DNA of 64,000 nt, taken from contig NZ_CP103288.1 of the NCBI RefSeq assembly GCF_024758005.1, positions 4,092,001-4,156,000 on the forward strand, in the 5' to 3' direction. Below are positions 1 to 7,922 of this stretch, one piece after another. The position numbers and the translations under genes were made by a program. Origin of the DNA: Pseudarthrobacter sp. NS4 (GTDB lineage Bacteria > Actinomycetota > Actinomycetes > Actinomycetales > Micrococcaceae). Every line of letters begins with the position of its first letter. Position 1 is the stretch's first letter. The notes under the pieces are model-generated. The model searched no databases. It saw only the letters and a program-made list of their open reading frames with translations, and was not told where the DNA came from.

Positions 1-1
1 C

Positions 2-796
2 AGCGGCGTCCGTCATCTCGCAACGCCTTCCGGCGGCACAGCGGGTGCGGTCGCGAACGTGCTGAACCGCCTCATCGATGACCTGTGCTCCGAAGACCCC
101 GCCCAAACCCCAGGTGCTGTCGGTGTGGCTATTCCCTCAATAGTCCAACGCGGAGTGGCCCGATCGGCGGCGAACATGGACGACAGCTGGATTGGACTTG
201 ACGTTCAGTCTTACCTTCGGGCACGGCTTGGACTCCCGGCGTGCGTCCTGAACGATGCTGATGCAGCGGGCCTGGCAGAAGCCCGTTACGGCGCCGGTCA
301 GGACAAGCACGGGGTAGTCCTTGTCCTGACCCTGGGAACAGGCATTGGGTCAGCGCTCATAGTTGATGGAAGACTGGTCCCAAATTTCGAGCTGGGGCAC
401 CTGCAAATCGATGGCTCCAAGGCAGAATCCCGGGCATCAGCGGTTGCCCGGGAAAAAGAAGGCCTTAACTGGGTGGAATACTCCGCCCGGTTGCAACGGT
501 ATCTGTCACATGTGGAGTTTCTCCTTTCACCCGACCTGATCATCATCGGCGGCGGGATTTCTGCGTGCAGCGACGAATACCTGCCGCGCCTGTCACTACG
601 CACGCCGATCATGCCCGCCCGTCTGGAGAACTCCGCGGGTGTCGTGGGTGCCGCTCTGCAAGCGAAGGCAAACTTTCCCGCTCCCACGCGCTCCAAGGCA
701 ACCTCCGAAAGTATGACGTGGAATACTTCCCTACAGGTGCCGCCGGACACTCCGGCGGGAGTCGGAAGGGGCTTGGGGCATGCAGGAATCCGTTAG
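2..796 (+). CDS. ppgK: Polyphosphate glucokinase, 5' end cut off by the window
   Basis: ROK-family sugar kinase that phosphorylates glucose with polyphosphate (or ATP) in the cytoplasm. The reading frame is open to the left edge, so the N-terminal phosphate-1 motif is missing; the GTG at 59 is internal. Visible family features are the LNDADAAG segment with the catalytic Asp, the phosphate-2 loop LTLGTGIGSAL, the FELGHLQIDG sugar-binding segment and the adenosine motif LIIIGGGIS. After VGAALQAKANF, where the family normally ends, about 37 extra residues rich in Ser, Thr, Pro and Gly follow; they may be a weakly constrained tail. The last 17 bases overlap the amylosucrase start, suggesting coupled translation. 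Polyphosphate glucokinase is preferred over a generic ROK kinase because of the motif spacing. Confidence 0.85.
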   Translation, partial: SGVRHLATPSGGTAGAVANVLNRLIDDLCSEDPAQTPGAVGVAIPSIVQRGVARSAANMDDSWIGLDVQSYLRARLGLPACVLNDADAAGLAEARYGAGQDKHGVVLVLTLGTGIGSALIVDGRLVPNFELGHLQIDGSKAESRASAVAREKEGLNWVEYSARLQRYLSHVEFLLSPDLIIIGGGISACSDEYLPRLSLRTPIMPARLENSAGVVGAALQAKANFPAPTRSKATSESMTWNTSLQVPPDTPAGVGRGLGHAGIR

Positions 797-2699
797 TGCG
801 GACGAACCGACCCGGCAGCATGTCCTCTCGGCGCTGTCCCGCGAACGGAAGGCCGGACTCCGTCCCGACCCGGACTTTGACCGGAGGCTGGACCAGTACC
901 TCCCGCTCCTGGCGGGACTCTTCAGTTCCCTTTACGGATCGCGGCCCGGCTGGCAGGACCAACTGGCAGCACTGATTGTCCAGAGCGCCCGGTCCTGGCA
1001 GGAGCGGCCCGTGGAGCTGAAGGCCCTGGATGCGGAGCGGGAAGGCAACAGCGGCTGGTTCCGGTCCCACACGATGCTGGGCGGCGTCTGCTACGTGGAC
1101 CGCTATGCCAAAAGCCTGGAGGGAGTGCGGGCCCGCATCCCGTATTTCAAGGAGCTCGGCCTCACCTACCTGCATCTCATGCCGCTGTTCCTGGCACCAG
1201 AGCCGCACTCCGACGGCGGCTACGCGGTGTCCAGTTATCGTGAGGTCAACCCGAAGCTCGGCACCATGGAGCAGTTGCGCTCGCTGTCGGCGGAGCTCCG
1301 GAGCAACGGGATCAGCCTGGTGGTGGACTTCATCTTCAACCACACCTCGGACGAGCACGAGTGGGCCCGGAAGGCGGCCGCAGGGGACCCGGAGTACGGC
1401 GGCTATTACTGGATCTTTCCGGACCGGACCATGCCGGACGCCTTTGAACAGAACGTCCGGGAGATCTTCCCCGAGAATCATTCCGGATCCTTCATCCAGA
1501 TGGAGGACGGGCGCTGGGTCTGGGCAACCTTCCACACGTACCAATGGGACCTGAACTACGCCAATCCCGATGTTTTCCGTGCCATGGCCGGCGAGATGCT
1601 GTTCCTGGCGAACCAGGGCGTGGACATCCTGCGCATGGACGCCCTGGCCTTCATCTGGAAACAGCTGGGGACGTCCTGCGAAAACCTCCCCGAAGCGCAC
1701 ACCCTGCTCCGGGCTTTCAACGCGGTGTGCCGGCTGGCCGCGCCGTCGCTGCTGTTCAAGTCCGAGGCCATCGTGCATCCGGACGACGTGGCGCTCTACA
1801 TCGATCCGGCCGAATGCCAGATTTCCTACAACCCCCTGCAAATGGCGCTCATCTGGGAGTCCCTGGCCACCCGCGACGTCTCGCTCCTGGCACAGGCCCT
1901 GGGGCGGCGGCACAACATTCCGGAGGGCACCTCCTGGGTGAACTACGTCCGCAGCCACGACGACATCGGCTGGACCTTCGCGGACGAGGACGCCGCGGAG
2001 CTGGGGATCAACGGCTTCGACCACCGCCGTTTCCTTAACTCCTTCTACGTCAACCGGTTCCCCGGCAGCTTTGCCCGCGGCGTCCCCTTCCAGGACAACC
2101 CCCGCACCGGTGATTGCCGGATTTCAGGCACGACGGCGTCACTGTGCGGCATGGAGGTGAATCCGGCTGAGGCGGTGGAACGGATCCTCCTTGCCCACTC
2201 GGTTGCCTTCAGCACAGGCGGCATCCCGCTCCTGTACCTGGGCGACGAGGTGGGCCAGGTCAACGACTACGCCTACGCGCAGGAGCCCGGCCACGAGGAT
2301 GACAGCCGGTGGGTCCACCGGCCGCAGTTCCCGGCGGAGCAATACGCCCGCCGCACCGATCCCGGCACCCCGGAAGGTGCCGTTTATACAGGCCTGCAGC
2401 GGATGGTCGAGGTCAGGGCCAACGCTCCTGAACTCGCCGGGAGCACCCTGATCGACTTCGAGACCGGCAACCGGGGAGTCCTCGCGTACCAGCGTCCCGG
2501 CGAAGCCACAGCCCGCGGAACCCGGGTCCTGGTCCTCGCCAACTTCAGCGACTCCCCGCAGTCCCTGCCGGCGGATACCTTCGGCGGATTCGCAGCCGCC
2601 GCCGTCGACCTCCTCTCGGAAGCACGGCTGCAACTGGACGAAGGCGTCACGCTCCTCCCCCGGCAATACATCTGGCTGCGCGTCACCCCCAAGCCTTGA
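780..2699 (+). CDS. Amylosucrase (GH13)
   Basis: Glucansucrase that builds alpha-1,4-glucan from sucrose and releases fructose. The 639-residue length and domain order fit amylosucrase: helical N-domain (about 1-95), TIM barrel with an inserted B-domain, and a C-terminal beta domain. The GH13 catalytic triad is visible as D287 (LRMD), E329 (FKSEA) and the H393-D394 pair (SHDD), one residue offset from Neisseria polysaccharea amylosucrase (D286, E328, D393). The start at 780 has a GGAAGGGG ribosome site about 10 bases upstream and overlaps ppgK, so the two are probably one transcript. Related GH13 enzymes (sucrose hydrolase, trehalose synthase) are less likely given the B-domain and spacing. 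Confidence 0.88.
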   Translation: MQESVSADEPTRQHVLSALSRERKAGLRPDPDFDRRLDQYLPLLAGLFSSLYGSRPGWQDQLAALIVQSARSWQERPVELKALDAEREGNSGWFRSHTMLGGVCYVDRYAKSLEGVRARIPYFKELGLTYLHLMPLFLAPEPHSDGGYAVSSYREVNPKLGTMEQLRSLSAELRSNGISLVVDFIFNHTSDEHEWARKAAAGDPEYGGYYWIFPDRTMPDAFEQNVREIFPENHSGSFIQMEDGRWVWATFHTYQWDLNYANPDVFRAMAGEMLFLANQGVDILRMDALAFIWKQLGTSCENLPEAHTLLRAFNAVCRLAAPSLLFKSEAIVHPDDVALYIDPAECQISYNPLQMALIWESLATRDVSLLAQALGRRHNIPEGTSWVNYVRSHDDIGWTFADEDAAELGINGFDHRRFLNSFYVNRFPGSFARGVPFQDNPRTGDCRISGTTASLCGMEVNPAEAVERILLAHSVAFSTGGIPLLYLGDEVGQVNDYAYAQEPGHEDDSRWVHRPQFPAEQYARRTDPGTPEGAVYTGLQRMVEVRANAPELAGSTLIDFETGNRGVLAYQRPGEATARGTRVLVLANFSDSPQSLPADTFGGFAAAAVDLLSEARLQLDEGVTLLPRQYIWLRVTPKP

Positions 2700-2737
2700 T
2701 TGGGCCTGTGGGGGCGGGCCGTGAAACCATACGGATC

Positions 2738-3595
2738 ATGGCCCAGAAGATTGCGTACCAGGGTGAGCCCGGCGCCAACTCCAATATTGCGTGCAAGCAG
2801 ATGTTCCCCGAACTGGAAAGCGTCCCGTGCGCCAGCTTCGAGGACGCCTTCGAACTGGTGTCCAGCGGCGAAGCGGACCTGGCCATGATTCCCATCGAGA
2901 ACTCCATCGCCGGCCGGGTGGCTGACATCCACATCCTGCTGCCGCAGTCGAAGCTCCAGATCGTGGGCGAGTTCTTCCTGCCCATCCACTTCGACCTGCT
3001 GGGCATCCCGGGCAGCACCATCGAGGACGCCACCGAGGTGCACAGCCACATCCACGCCCTGGGCCAGTGCCGCCGGCTGATCCGCGACCACGGACTCAAG
3101 CCCGTCATCGCCGGTGACACCGCCGGCTCCGCCCGTGAAGTCAGCGAATGGAACGATCCCCGCAAGCTCTCCCTCGCGCCCCCGCTGGCCGCCCGGATCT
3201 ACGGCCTTGAAGTGCTCGCGTCACGGGTTGAGGACGACCCCTCCAACACCACCCGCTTCGTGGTCCTGGCCCGCGAAAAGGAACTGCCGGCCCGGAATGA
3301 ACTTCCCGGACCGGCAGTCACCAGCTTTGTGTTCCGCGTCCGCAACGTCCCCTCGGCCCTGTACAAGGCGCTGGGCGGCTTCGCCACCAACGGCGTGAAC
3401 ATGACGCGGCTGGAGAGCTACATGGTGGGCAACGAGTTTGCCGCCACGATGTTCATGGCCGACGTCGAAGGCCACCCCGGGGACCTGCCGCTGAAGCTGG
3501 CCTTCGAGGAACTGGACTTCTTCACCACCGAGGTGCGGATCCTCGGCGTGTATGCCGCGGCGGATTACCGGACAGCTCAGACCCCGGCTGCCTGA
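2738..3595 (+). CDS. pheA: Prephenate dehydratase
   Basis: Converts prephenate to phenylpyruvate in phenylalanine synthesis. The 285-residue protein has a periplasmic-binding-like catalytic domain (about 3-180) with the catalytic NTTRF motif, then a C-terminal ACT domain for Phe feedback that begins near TSFVFRVRN. The ACT ligand motif reads ESYM rather than the usual ESRP, so allosteric response may differ. I chose ATG 2738 (MAQKIAYQGEPG) because it aligns with the family N-terminus; an upstream GTG at 2696 would overlap the previous stop and add 14 unsupported residues. The 3' end overlaps the convergent hydroxylase gene by 19 bases. Confidence 0.9.
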   Translation: MAQKIAYQGEPGANSNIACKQMFPELESVPCASFEDAFELVSSGEADLAMIPIENSIAGRVADIHILLPQSKLQIVGEFFLPIHFDLLGIPGSTIEDATEVHSHIHALGQCRRLIRDHGLKPVIAGDTAGSAREVSEWNDPRKLSLAPPLAARIYGLEVLASRVEDDPSNTTRFVVLAREKELPARNELPGPAVTSFVFRVRNVPSALYKALGGFATNGVNMTRLESYMVGNEFAATMFMADVEGHPGDLPLKLAFEELDFFTTEVRILGVYAAADYRTAQTPAA

Positions 3596-5484
3596 CGCGG
3601 CTTCCGGGCGGTCAGGAGCGGCGCGAAGAAAGCGCCGAGTTCCGCCGTCGCCGTCAGCGGCAGGACGTTGGCAACGTACTGGTCCGGGCGGACCACCACC
3701 ACCACGCCGTTGCGGTCCAGCCCGCGCAGGTCGAAGATGTCCGCGGTGGGATCGGTGGCATAGGCCTTTTCGTAATCGGTCAGCTTGAACGGGCCCACCT
3801 GCGGCTTGAACACAGCCGGCACAGCGCCGATGTCGATTGCTGTATGCGGCTGCTGGTAGATCACCTTGACGTCGAACCAGGCATCCGGATCGGCGTCCGC
3901 CGGGGTGGCGGCCAGCGGAGACTCAGGCGAGGCGGTGAACCACTCCGCGAGCTTGTCAGTGGGCGAACCCGTTCCGGGCAGGGCAGGATCGGCGAAGACG
4001 TAGATCCGCCAGCGGCCGTCCGCCGTAGCGTGGTGGCCCAGGTGCAGGGGGTTGGTGTCGCCCACCCGCACCACAGGGGCGGACTTGAAGCGCTTGCCTA
4101 CCGTAAAGCCGGTGGCCAGGTCCTGGTGGTCGTCGGTGCCCACCAGCATGGACGGGGCGTACTGGGTCATAAAGCCGGCCGGGAATTCGGCGGTGCGGAC
4201 GTAGAAATCCTCCAGCTCCGAGGGGTCCTCGAACTCCTCGGGCTTTTTCGCCATCATGGCCGACCACTGTTTGTCGAAGTCGATCAGGTTCCTGGCCACC
4301 ACCTGGCGCTCCTCTGAATACGTGGACAGCAGGCCTTCAGGGCTGCGGCCCTCCAGGACGTGCCCCAGCTTCCAGGCAATATTGAAGCCGTCCTGCATGG
4401 ACACGTTCATGCCTTGGCCCGCCTTGGCGCTGTGCGTGTGGCAGGCGTCGCCTGTAATGAACACCCGCGGTGTGCGGGTGCCGCGGTCCTCCGGCAGGAC
4501 GTCGTCGAACCGGTCCGTGAGGCGGTGCCCCACCTCATACACGCTGTGCCATGCGATGTTCCGCACATCCAGCGTGTAGGGGTGCAGGATGGCATTCGCC
4601 TTCGCAATGATCTGCTCGATGCTGGTGTTGCGCACTGCGTGGTGGGTGCTGGGGTCCACCTCGCCCAGGTCCACGTACATACGGAACAGGTGGCCGCCTT
4701 CGCGCGGGATCAGCAGGATGCTGCCCTCGGCGCCCTGGATGGCGCACTTGGTCCGGATGTCCGGGAAGTCCGTGACGGCGAGCGCATCCATGACGCCCCA
4801 CGCGTGGTTCGCCTGGTCCCCGGCAAGGGTGCAGCCAATGGCCTGGCGCACCTTGCTCCTGGCGCCGTCGGCTCCCACCACGTACTTGGCGCGGACGGTG
4901 CGCTCCTGGCCTTCGTTCGGACCCGAGGTATGGAGGAGTGTCACGGTGACCGGGTAATCGCCCTCGTCCGCAACCTCCAGGCCCTGGAATTCGTAGCCAT
5001 AGTCCGGCGACATGCGGGTGGGTGCGTTGGCCATGTATTCGGCGAAGTAGTCCAGCACCCGGGCCTGGTTGACGATGAGGTGCGGGAACTCGCTGATGCC
5101 CATCTCGTCGTCGACGGCGCGGGCTGTCCTGATGATGTTGGCGTGGTTTCCGGGATCCGGCTTCCAGAACGCCATCTCCGTGATGCGGTACGCCTCGGCG
5201 GTGATCCTTTCGGCGAAGCCGAAGGCCTGGAAGGTTTCGACGCTGCGCGCCTGGATGCCGTCCGCCTGGCCGATCGCAAGCCTGCCCGGGCGGCGTTCCA
5301 CAATGCGGGTGGTGACATTGGGGAACCGGGACAGCTGGGCTGCTGCGAGCATTCCGGCAGGTCCCGTGCCCACGATGAGCACGTCGACTTCCTCGGGGAG
5401 CTCCTTGGGGCGGTTAAGGCCGACGCCGGCCGCTGGCTGGACCCGGGGGTCACCGGATACGTAACCGTGGTGGTGGAACTGCAC
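3577..5484 (-). CDS. FAD-dependent aromatic hydroxylase (MobA / phenol 2-monooxygenase type)
   Basis: Class A flavoprotein monooxygenase that ortho-hydroxylates a phenolic ring using NAD(P)H and O2. The 635 residues show the Rossmann FAD motif GTGPAG (about 39-44), the DG motif GADGARSKV (about 204-212) and the GD motif FITGDACHTHSAKAGQG (about 342-358), followed by the C-terminal thioredoxin-like domain of the phenol hydroxylase group. The N-terminus (MQFHHHGYVSGD) resembles 3-hydroxybenzoate 4-monooxygenase, MobA. That enzyme makes protocatechuate, whereas the divergent operon degrades homoprotocatechuate, so a hydroxyphenylacetate substrate is an alternative. An inverted repeat lies 65-81 bases upstream of the start. 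Confidence 0.82.
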   Translation of the reverse strand: MQFHHHGYVSGDPRVQPAAGVGLNRPKELPEEVDVLIVGTGPAGMLAAAQLSRFPNVTTRIVERRPGRLAIGQADGIQARSVETFQAFGFAERITAEAYRITEMAFWKPDPGNHANIIRTARAVDDEMGISEFPHLIVNQARVLDYFAEYMANAPTRMSPDYGYEFQGLEVADEGDYPVTVTLLHTSGPNEGQERTVRAKYVVGADGARSKVRQAIGCTLAGDQANHAWGVMDALAVTDFPDIRTKCAIQGAEGSILLIPREGGHLFRMYVDLGEVDPSTHHAVRNTSIEQIIAKANAILHPYTLDVRNIAWHSVYEVGHRLTDRFDDVLPEDRGTRTPRVFITGDACHTHSAKAGQGMNVSMQDGFNIAWKLGHVLEGRSPEGLLSTYSEERQVVARNLIDFDKQWSAMMAKKPEEFEDPSELEDFYVRTAEFPAGFMTQYAPSMLVGTDDHQDLATGFTVGKRFKSAPVVRVGDTNPLHLGHHATADGRWRIYVFADPALPGTGSPTDKLAEWFTASPESPLAATPADADPDAWFDVKVIYQQPHTAIDIGAVPAVFKPQVGPFKLTDYEKAYATDPTADIFDLRGLDRNGVVVVVRPDQYVANVLPLTATAELGAFFAPLLTARKPRQAAGV

Positions 5485-5549
5485 GGGATTCCCTCACTTC
5501 TTTGTGGTTGATCATCGCTGCTGCCTGGTTCGGCTACCGCTTCAGCTTG

Positions 5550-5566
5550 TGTTCTATATGAGAACA
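5550..5566. promoter_or_regulatory. Inverted repeat, probable operator of the FAD hydroxylase gene
   Basis: TGTTCT-ATATG-AGAACA has perfect 6-base arms and a 5-base spacer in the divergent promoter region, close to the hydroxylase start. It differs from the GntR-type palindrome at 5705-5718, so a second regulator is likely. IclR-family sites often look like this, but no such regulator gene is in the window; the family assignment is a guess. Confidence 0.5.
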
Positions 5567-5704
5567 GACCATTCGATAATTGAAACTTTGAACCTGGCTT
5601 CCACTGTACGCCGGATGTGACGCGGGCGACAAGTGGTTCAGATCGGGGCGTCCAGGAGCGCCGGAAAAAGGGGGTTGACGGACCGGGGCTGGATGGGTGA
5701 TAGT

Positions 5705-5718
5705 AATCGTATACGATT
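5705..5718. promoter_or_regulatory. GntR-type operator of the hpa operon
   Basis: AATCGTATACGATT is a perfect 14-base palindrome with the GTATAC core common to FadR/FCD-type GntR operators. It lies 24 bases before the likely TTG start of the first operon gene, and a GntR/FCD regulator is the second gene, so autoregulated repression relieved by a pathway intermediate is the simple model. Its position argues against the GTG start at 5697, which would place the operator inside the coding region. Confidence 0.7.
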
Positions 5719-5741
5719 TCGTACCTGATGAGGAGACACTT

Positions 5742-7205
5742 TTGGAGCAGGTCAACGGCGGCACTTTGGCTGCGGCACGCAAGGTGATTGCGGTCCACAT
5801 CAACTACCCCAGCCGGGCTGCCCAGCGCGGCCGGACACCGGCGCAGCCTTCCTACTTCCTGAAGCCCTCGAGTTCCCTGGCGATGACGGGCGGCAGCGTG
5901 GAGCGCCCCGCCGGCTGCGAGCTGCTCGGCTACGAAGGCGAGATCGCATTGATCATTGGCAAGGCCGCCCGCCGGGTTGGGCTCGAGGACGCGTGGAGCC
6001 ATGTGGCCGCCGTGACCGGCAGCAACGACCTGGGCGTCTACGACCTGCGCTACGCGGACAAGGGTTCCAACCTCCGGTCCAAGGGCGGCGACGGTTTCAC
6101 CCCGGTGGGTCCGGCACTGATTCCGGCGGACGCCGTCGACCCCGGCAAACTGCGCATCCGCACCTGGCACAACGGCGAACTGGTGCAGGACGACACCACG
6201 GAGGACCTGCTCTTCCCGTTCGCCCGGCTGGTGGCGGACCTGTCCCAGCTGCTCACCCTCGAAGAGGGCGACATCGTCCTCACCGGCACCCCGGCCGGCG
6301 CCTCCGTGGCCAAGCCGGGTGACGTCCTGGAGGTGGAGGTCTCCGCCGGGGACCTCACCACAGGCCGCCTGGTCACCCGGGTGGAGGAAGGCACGACGCC
6401 GTTCGCGGACTTTGGTGCCGGACCCAAGGTTGATGACCTGCAGCGGGAAGAAGCGTACGGATCCCGCGAAGCCGCCGGGCTGCCGGCGGAGGAGGGTTAC
6501 GCCCTCTCCCCCGAGCTGAAGGGCAAGCTGGAAAGCGTCGCCACGGCAACCCTGTCTTCCCAGCTGCGCAAGCGCGGACTGAACAACGTGAGCATCGACG
6601 GTCTCCAGGCCACCCGGCCGGACCGGCGCGTGGTGGGCCTGGCCCGGACCCTGCGCTACGTGCCCAACCGCGAGGACCTCTTCAAGACCCACGGCGGCGG
6701 GTTCAATGCCCAAAAACGCGCCATTGACTCCGTGAACGAGGGCGAAATCCTGGTCATGGAGGCCCGCGGCGAAAAGGGAACCGGAACCGTGGGTGACATC
6801 CTCGCCCTGCGCGCCCAGGTCCGCGGTGCCGCTGCCATCATCACCGACGGCGGCGTCCGCGACTTCACCGCCGTGGCAGGCCTCGACATGCCCACCTACT
6901 TCGCCAACCCGCACCCCGCGGTGTTGGGCCGCCGCCACATCCCATGGGACACAGACATCACCATCGCCTGCGGCGGCGCCACCGTCCAGCCCGGCGACAT
7001 CATCGTGGCGGACTCCGACGGCATCCTGGTCATCCCGCCGGCCATCGCCGGGGAACTGGTGGATGACTGCATCCAGCAGGAGAAGGAGGAAACCTTCATT
7101 TTCGAAATGGTCAAGCAGGGGAACAGCGTGGACGGGCTCTACCCGATGAATGCCGAGTGGCAGGCCCGGTACGAGGAATGGAAGTCAGGCAAGGCAGATG
7201 ACTGA
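5742..7205 (+). CDS. Fusion of FAH-family isomerase (HpaG-like) with RraA-like aldolase/decarboxylase
   Basis: Two-domain cytoplasmic enzyme of 487 residues. Residues about 5-225 are a fumarylacetoacetate-hydrolase fold of the HpaG isomerase type, with likely metal ligands E65, E67 and D96 (YEGEIAL, GSNDLG). Residues about 255-475 are an RraA / HMG-aldolase-like domain with the complete metal-site signature D352-x20-R373-D374 (TVGDIL to GGVRDF). In enterobacterial HpaG two FAH domains share decarboxylation and isomerization; here one FAH half is replaced. I start at TTG 5742, with GAGGAG at 5730-5735, because the GTG at 5697 would include the operator. The stop overlaps the gntR start. Domain identities are firm; assigning OPET decarboxylation to the RraA half is inference. 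Confidence 0.85.
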   Translation: MEQVNGGTLAAARKVIAVHINYPSRAAQRGRTPAQPSYFLKPSSSLAMTGGSVERPAGCELLGYEGEIALIIGKAARRVGLEDAWSHVAAVTGSNDLGVYDLRYADKGSNLRSKGGDGFTPVGPALIPADAVDPGKLRIRTWHNGELVQDDTTEDLLFPFARLVADLSQLLTLEEGDIVLTGTPAGASVAKPGDVLEVEVSAGDLTTGRLVTRVEEGTTPFADFGAGPKVDDLQREEAYGSREAAGLPAEEGYALSPELKGKLESVATATLSSQLRKRGLNNVSIDGLQATRPDRRVVGLARTLRYVPNREDLFKTHGGGFNAQKRAIDSVNEGEILVMEARGEKGTGTVGDILALRAQVRGAAAIITDGGVRDFTAVAGLDMPTYFANPHPAVLGRRHIPWDTDITIACGGATVQPGDIIVADSDGILVIPPAIAGELVDDCIQQEKEETFIFEMVKQGNSVDGLYPMNAEWQARYEEWKSGKADD

Positions 7206-7884
7206 AACCGTTTTTACTGACGTTTCCGTCGTGGCCCCCGCCGGCAGCAAGTCCGAACAGGCATACCAGGCCGTCAAGGCACGCATCGTGGAAGGTACCT
7301 ACACCCCCGGGTACCGCCTGGTCCTCGGCACCATCGCCAAGGACCTGGGGTTCAGCGTGGTTCCCGTCCGGGAAGCCATCCGCCGCCTCGAGGCAGAGGG
7401 CCTGGTGAAGTTCGAACGCAATGTCGGCGCCACCGTGGCCGGGATCGACCCCACCGAGTACCTCTACACCATGCAGACCCTGAGCATCGTCGAAGGTGCC
7501 GCCACTGCTTTGTCCGCTCCCCTGATCGATTCGGTGGCAATTGCCCGGGCCCGGGCGGTGAACGAGGAGATGCGCGAGTGCCTGGACCACTTCGATCCCG
7601 TCCGGTTTACGCAGCTTAACCAGGACTTCCACAGCATCCTGTTCGAGCACTGCCCCAACCCGCACATCCTGGACCTGGTCCACCGCGGCTGGAACCGGCT
7701 GGCATCCCTGCGGTCCTCCACCTTCCGCTTCGTCCCCGGCCGCGCCCGCGATTCGGTGGATGAACACGAGGCACTCCTCCAGCTGATCGAAGCGGGTGCC
7801 GACGCTGACGCCATCGAGAAAGCCGCCCGGCTTCACCGCTCCGCCACCCTGGACGCCTACCTCGCCCAGGCCAAAACCACCTGA
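7198..7884 (+). CDS. GntR-family (FCD) regulator of the hpa operon
   Basis: 228-residue transcription factor with an N-terminal winged helix-turn-helix (about 15-80; FSVVPVREAIRRLEAEGLV is the recognition helix region) and a C-terminal all-helical FCD ligand domain with conserved Asp/His positions (FHSILFEH, DEHEALL, LHRSATLDAY). ATG 7198 overlaps the preceding stop in an ATGACTGA arrangement, so it is translationally coupled; an earlier GTG at 7150 lies inside the upstream gene. It most likely binds the palindrome at 5705-5718 and responds to an aromatic acid or ring-cleavage intermediate. The ligand cannot be read from sequence. Confidence 0.88.
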   Translation: MTETVFTDVSVVAPAGSKSEQAYQAVKARIVEGTYTPGYRLVLGTIAKDLGFSVVPVREAIRRLEAEGLVKFERNVGATVAGIDPTEYLYTMQTLSIVEGAATALSAPLIDSVAIARARAVNEEMRECLDHFDPVRFTQLNQDFHSILFEHCPNPHILDLVHRGWNRLASLRSSTFRFVPGRARDSVDEHEALLQLIEAGADADAIEKAARLHRSATLDAYLAQAKTT

Positions 7885-7922
7885 CACTCCCCCACCCGTT
7901 CAGAAGCAGTAAGGAAACAACA

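Noticed and set aside
609..2024. Minus-strand frame of 471 codons opposite the amylosucrase gene
   Set aside because: Shadow of a well-supported GH13 gene; no motifs and no ribosome site.
4360..5511. Plus-strand frame of 383 codons opposite the FAD hydroxylase
   Set aside because: Antisense of an intact flavoprotein; no recognisable protein.
5697..5741. GTG at 5697 as start of the FAH-RraA gene
   Set aside because: It would put the perfect GntR-type palindrome inside the gene, and the added residues do not fit the family. TTG 5742 has a good ribosome site.
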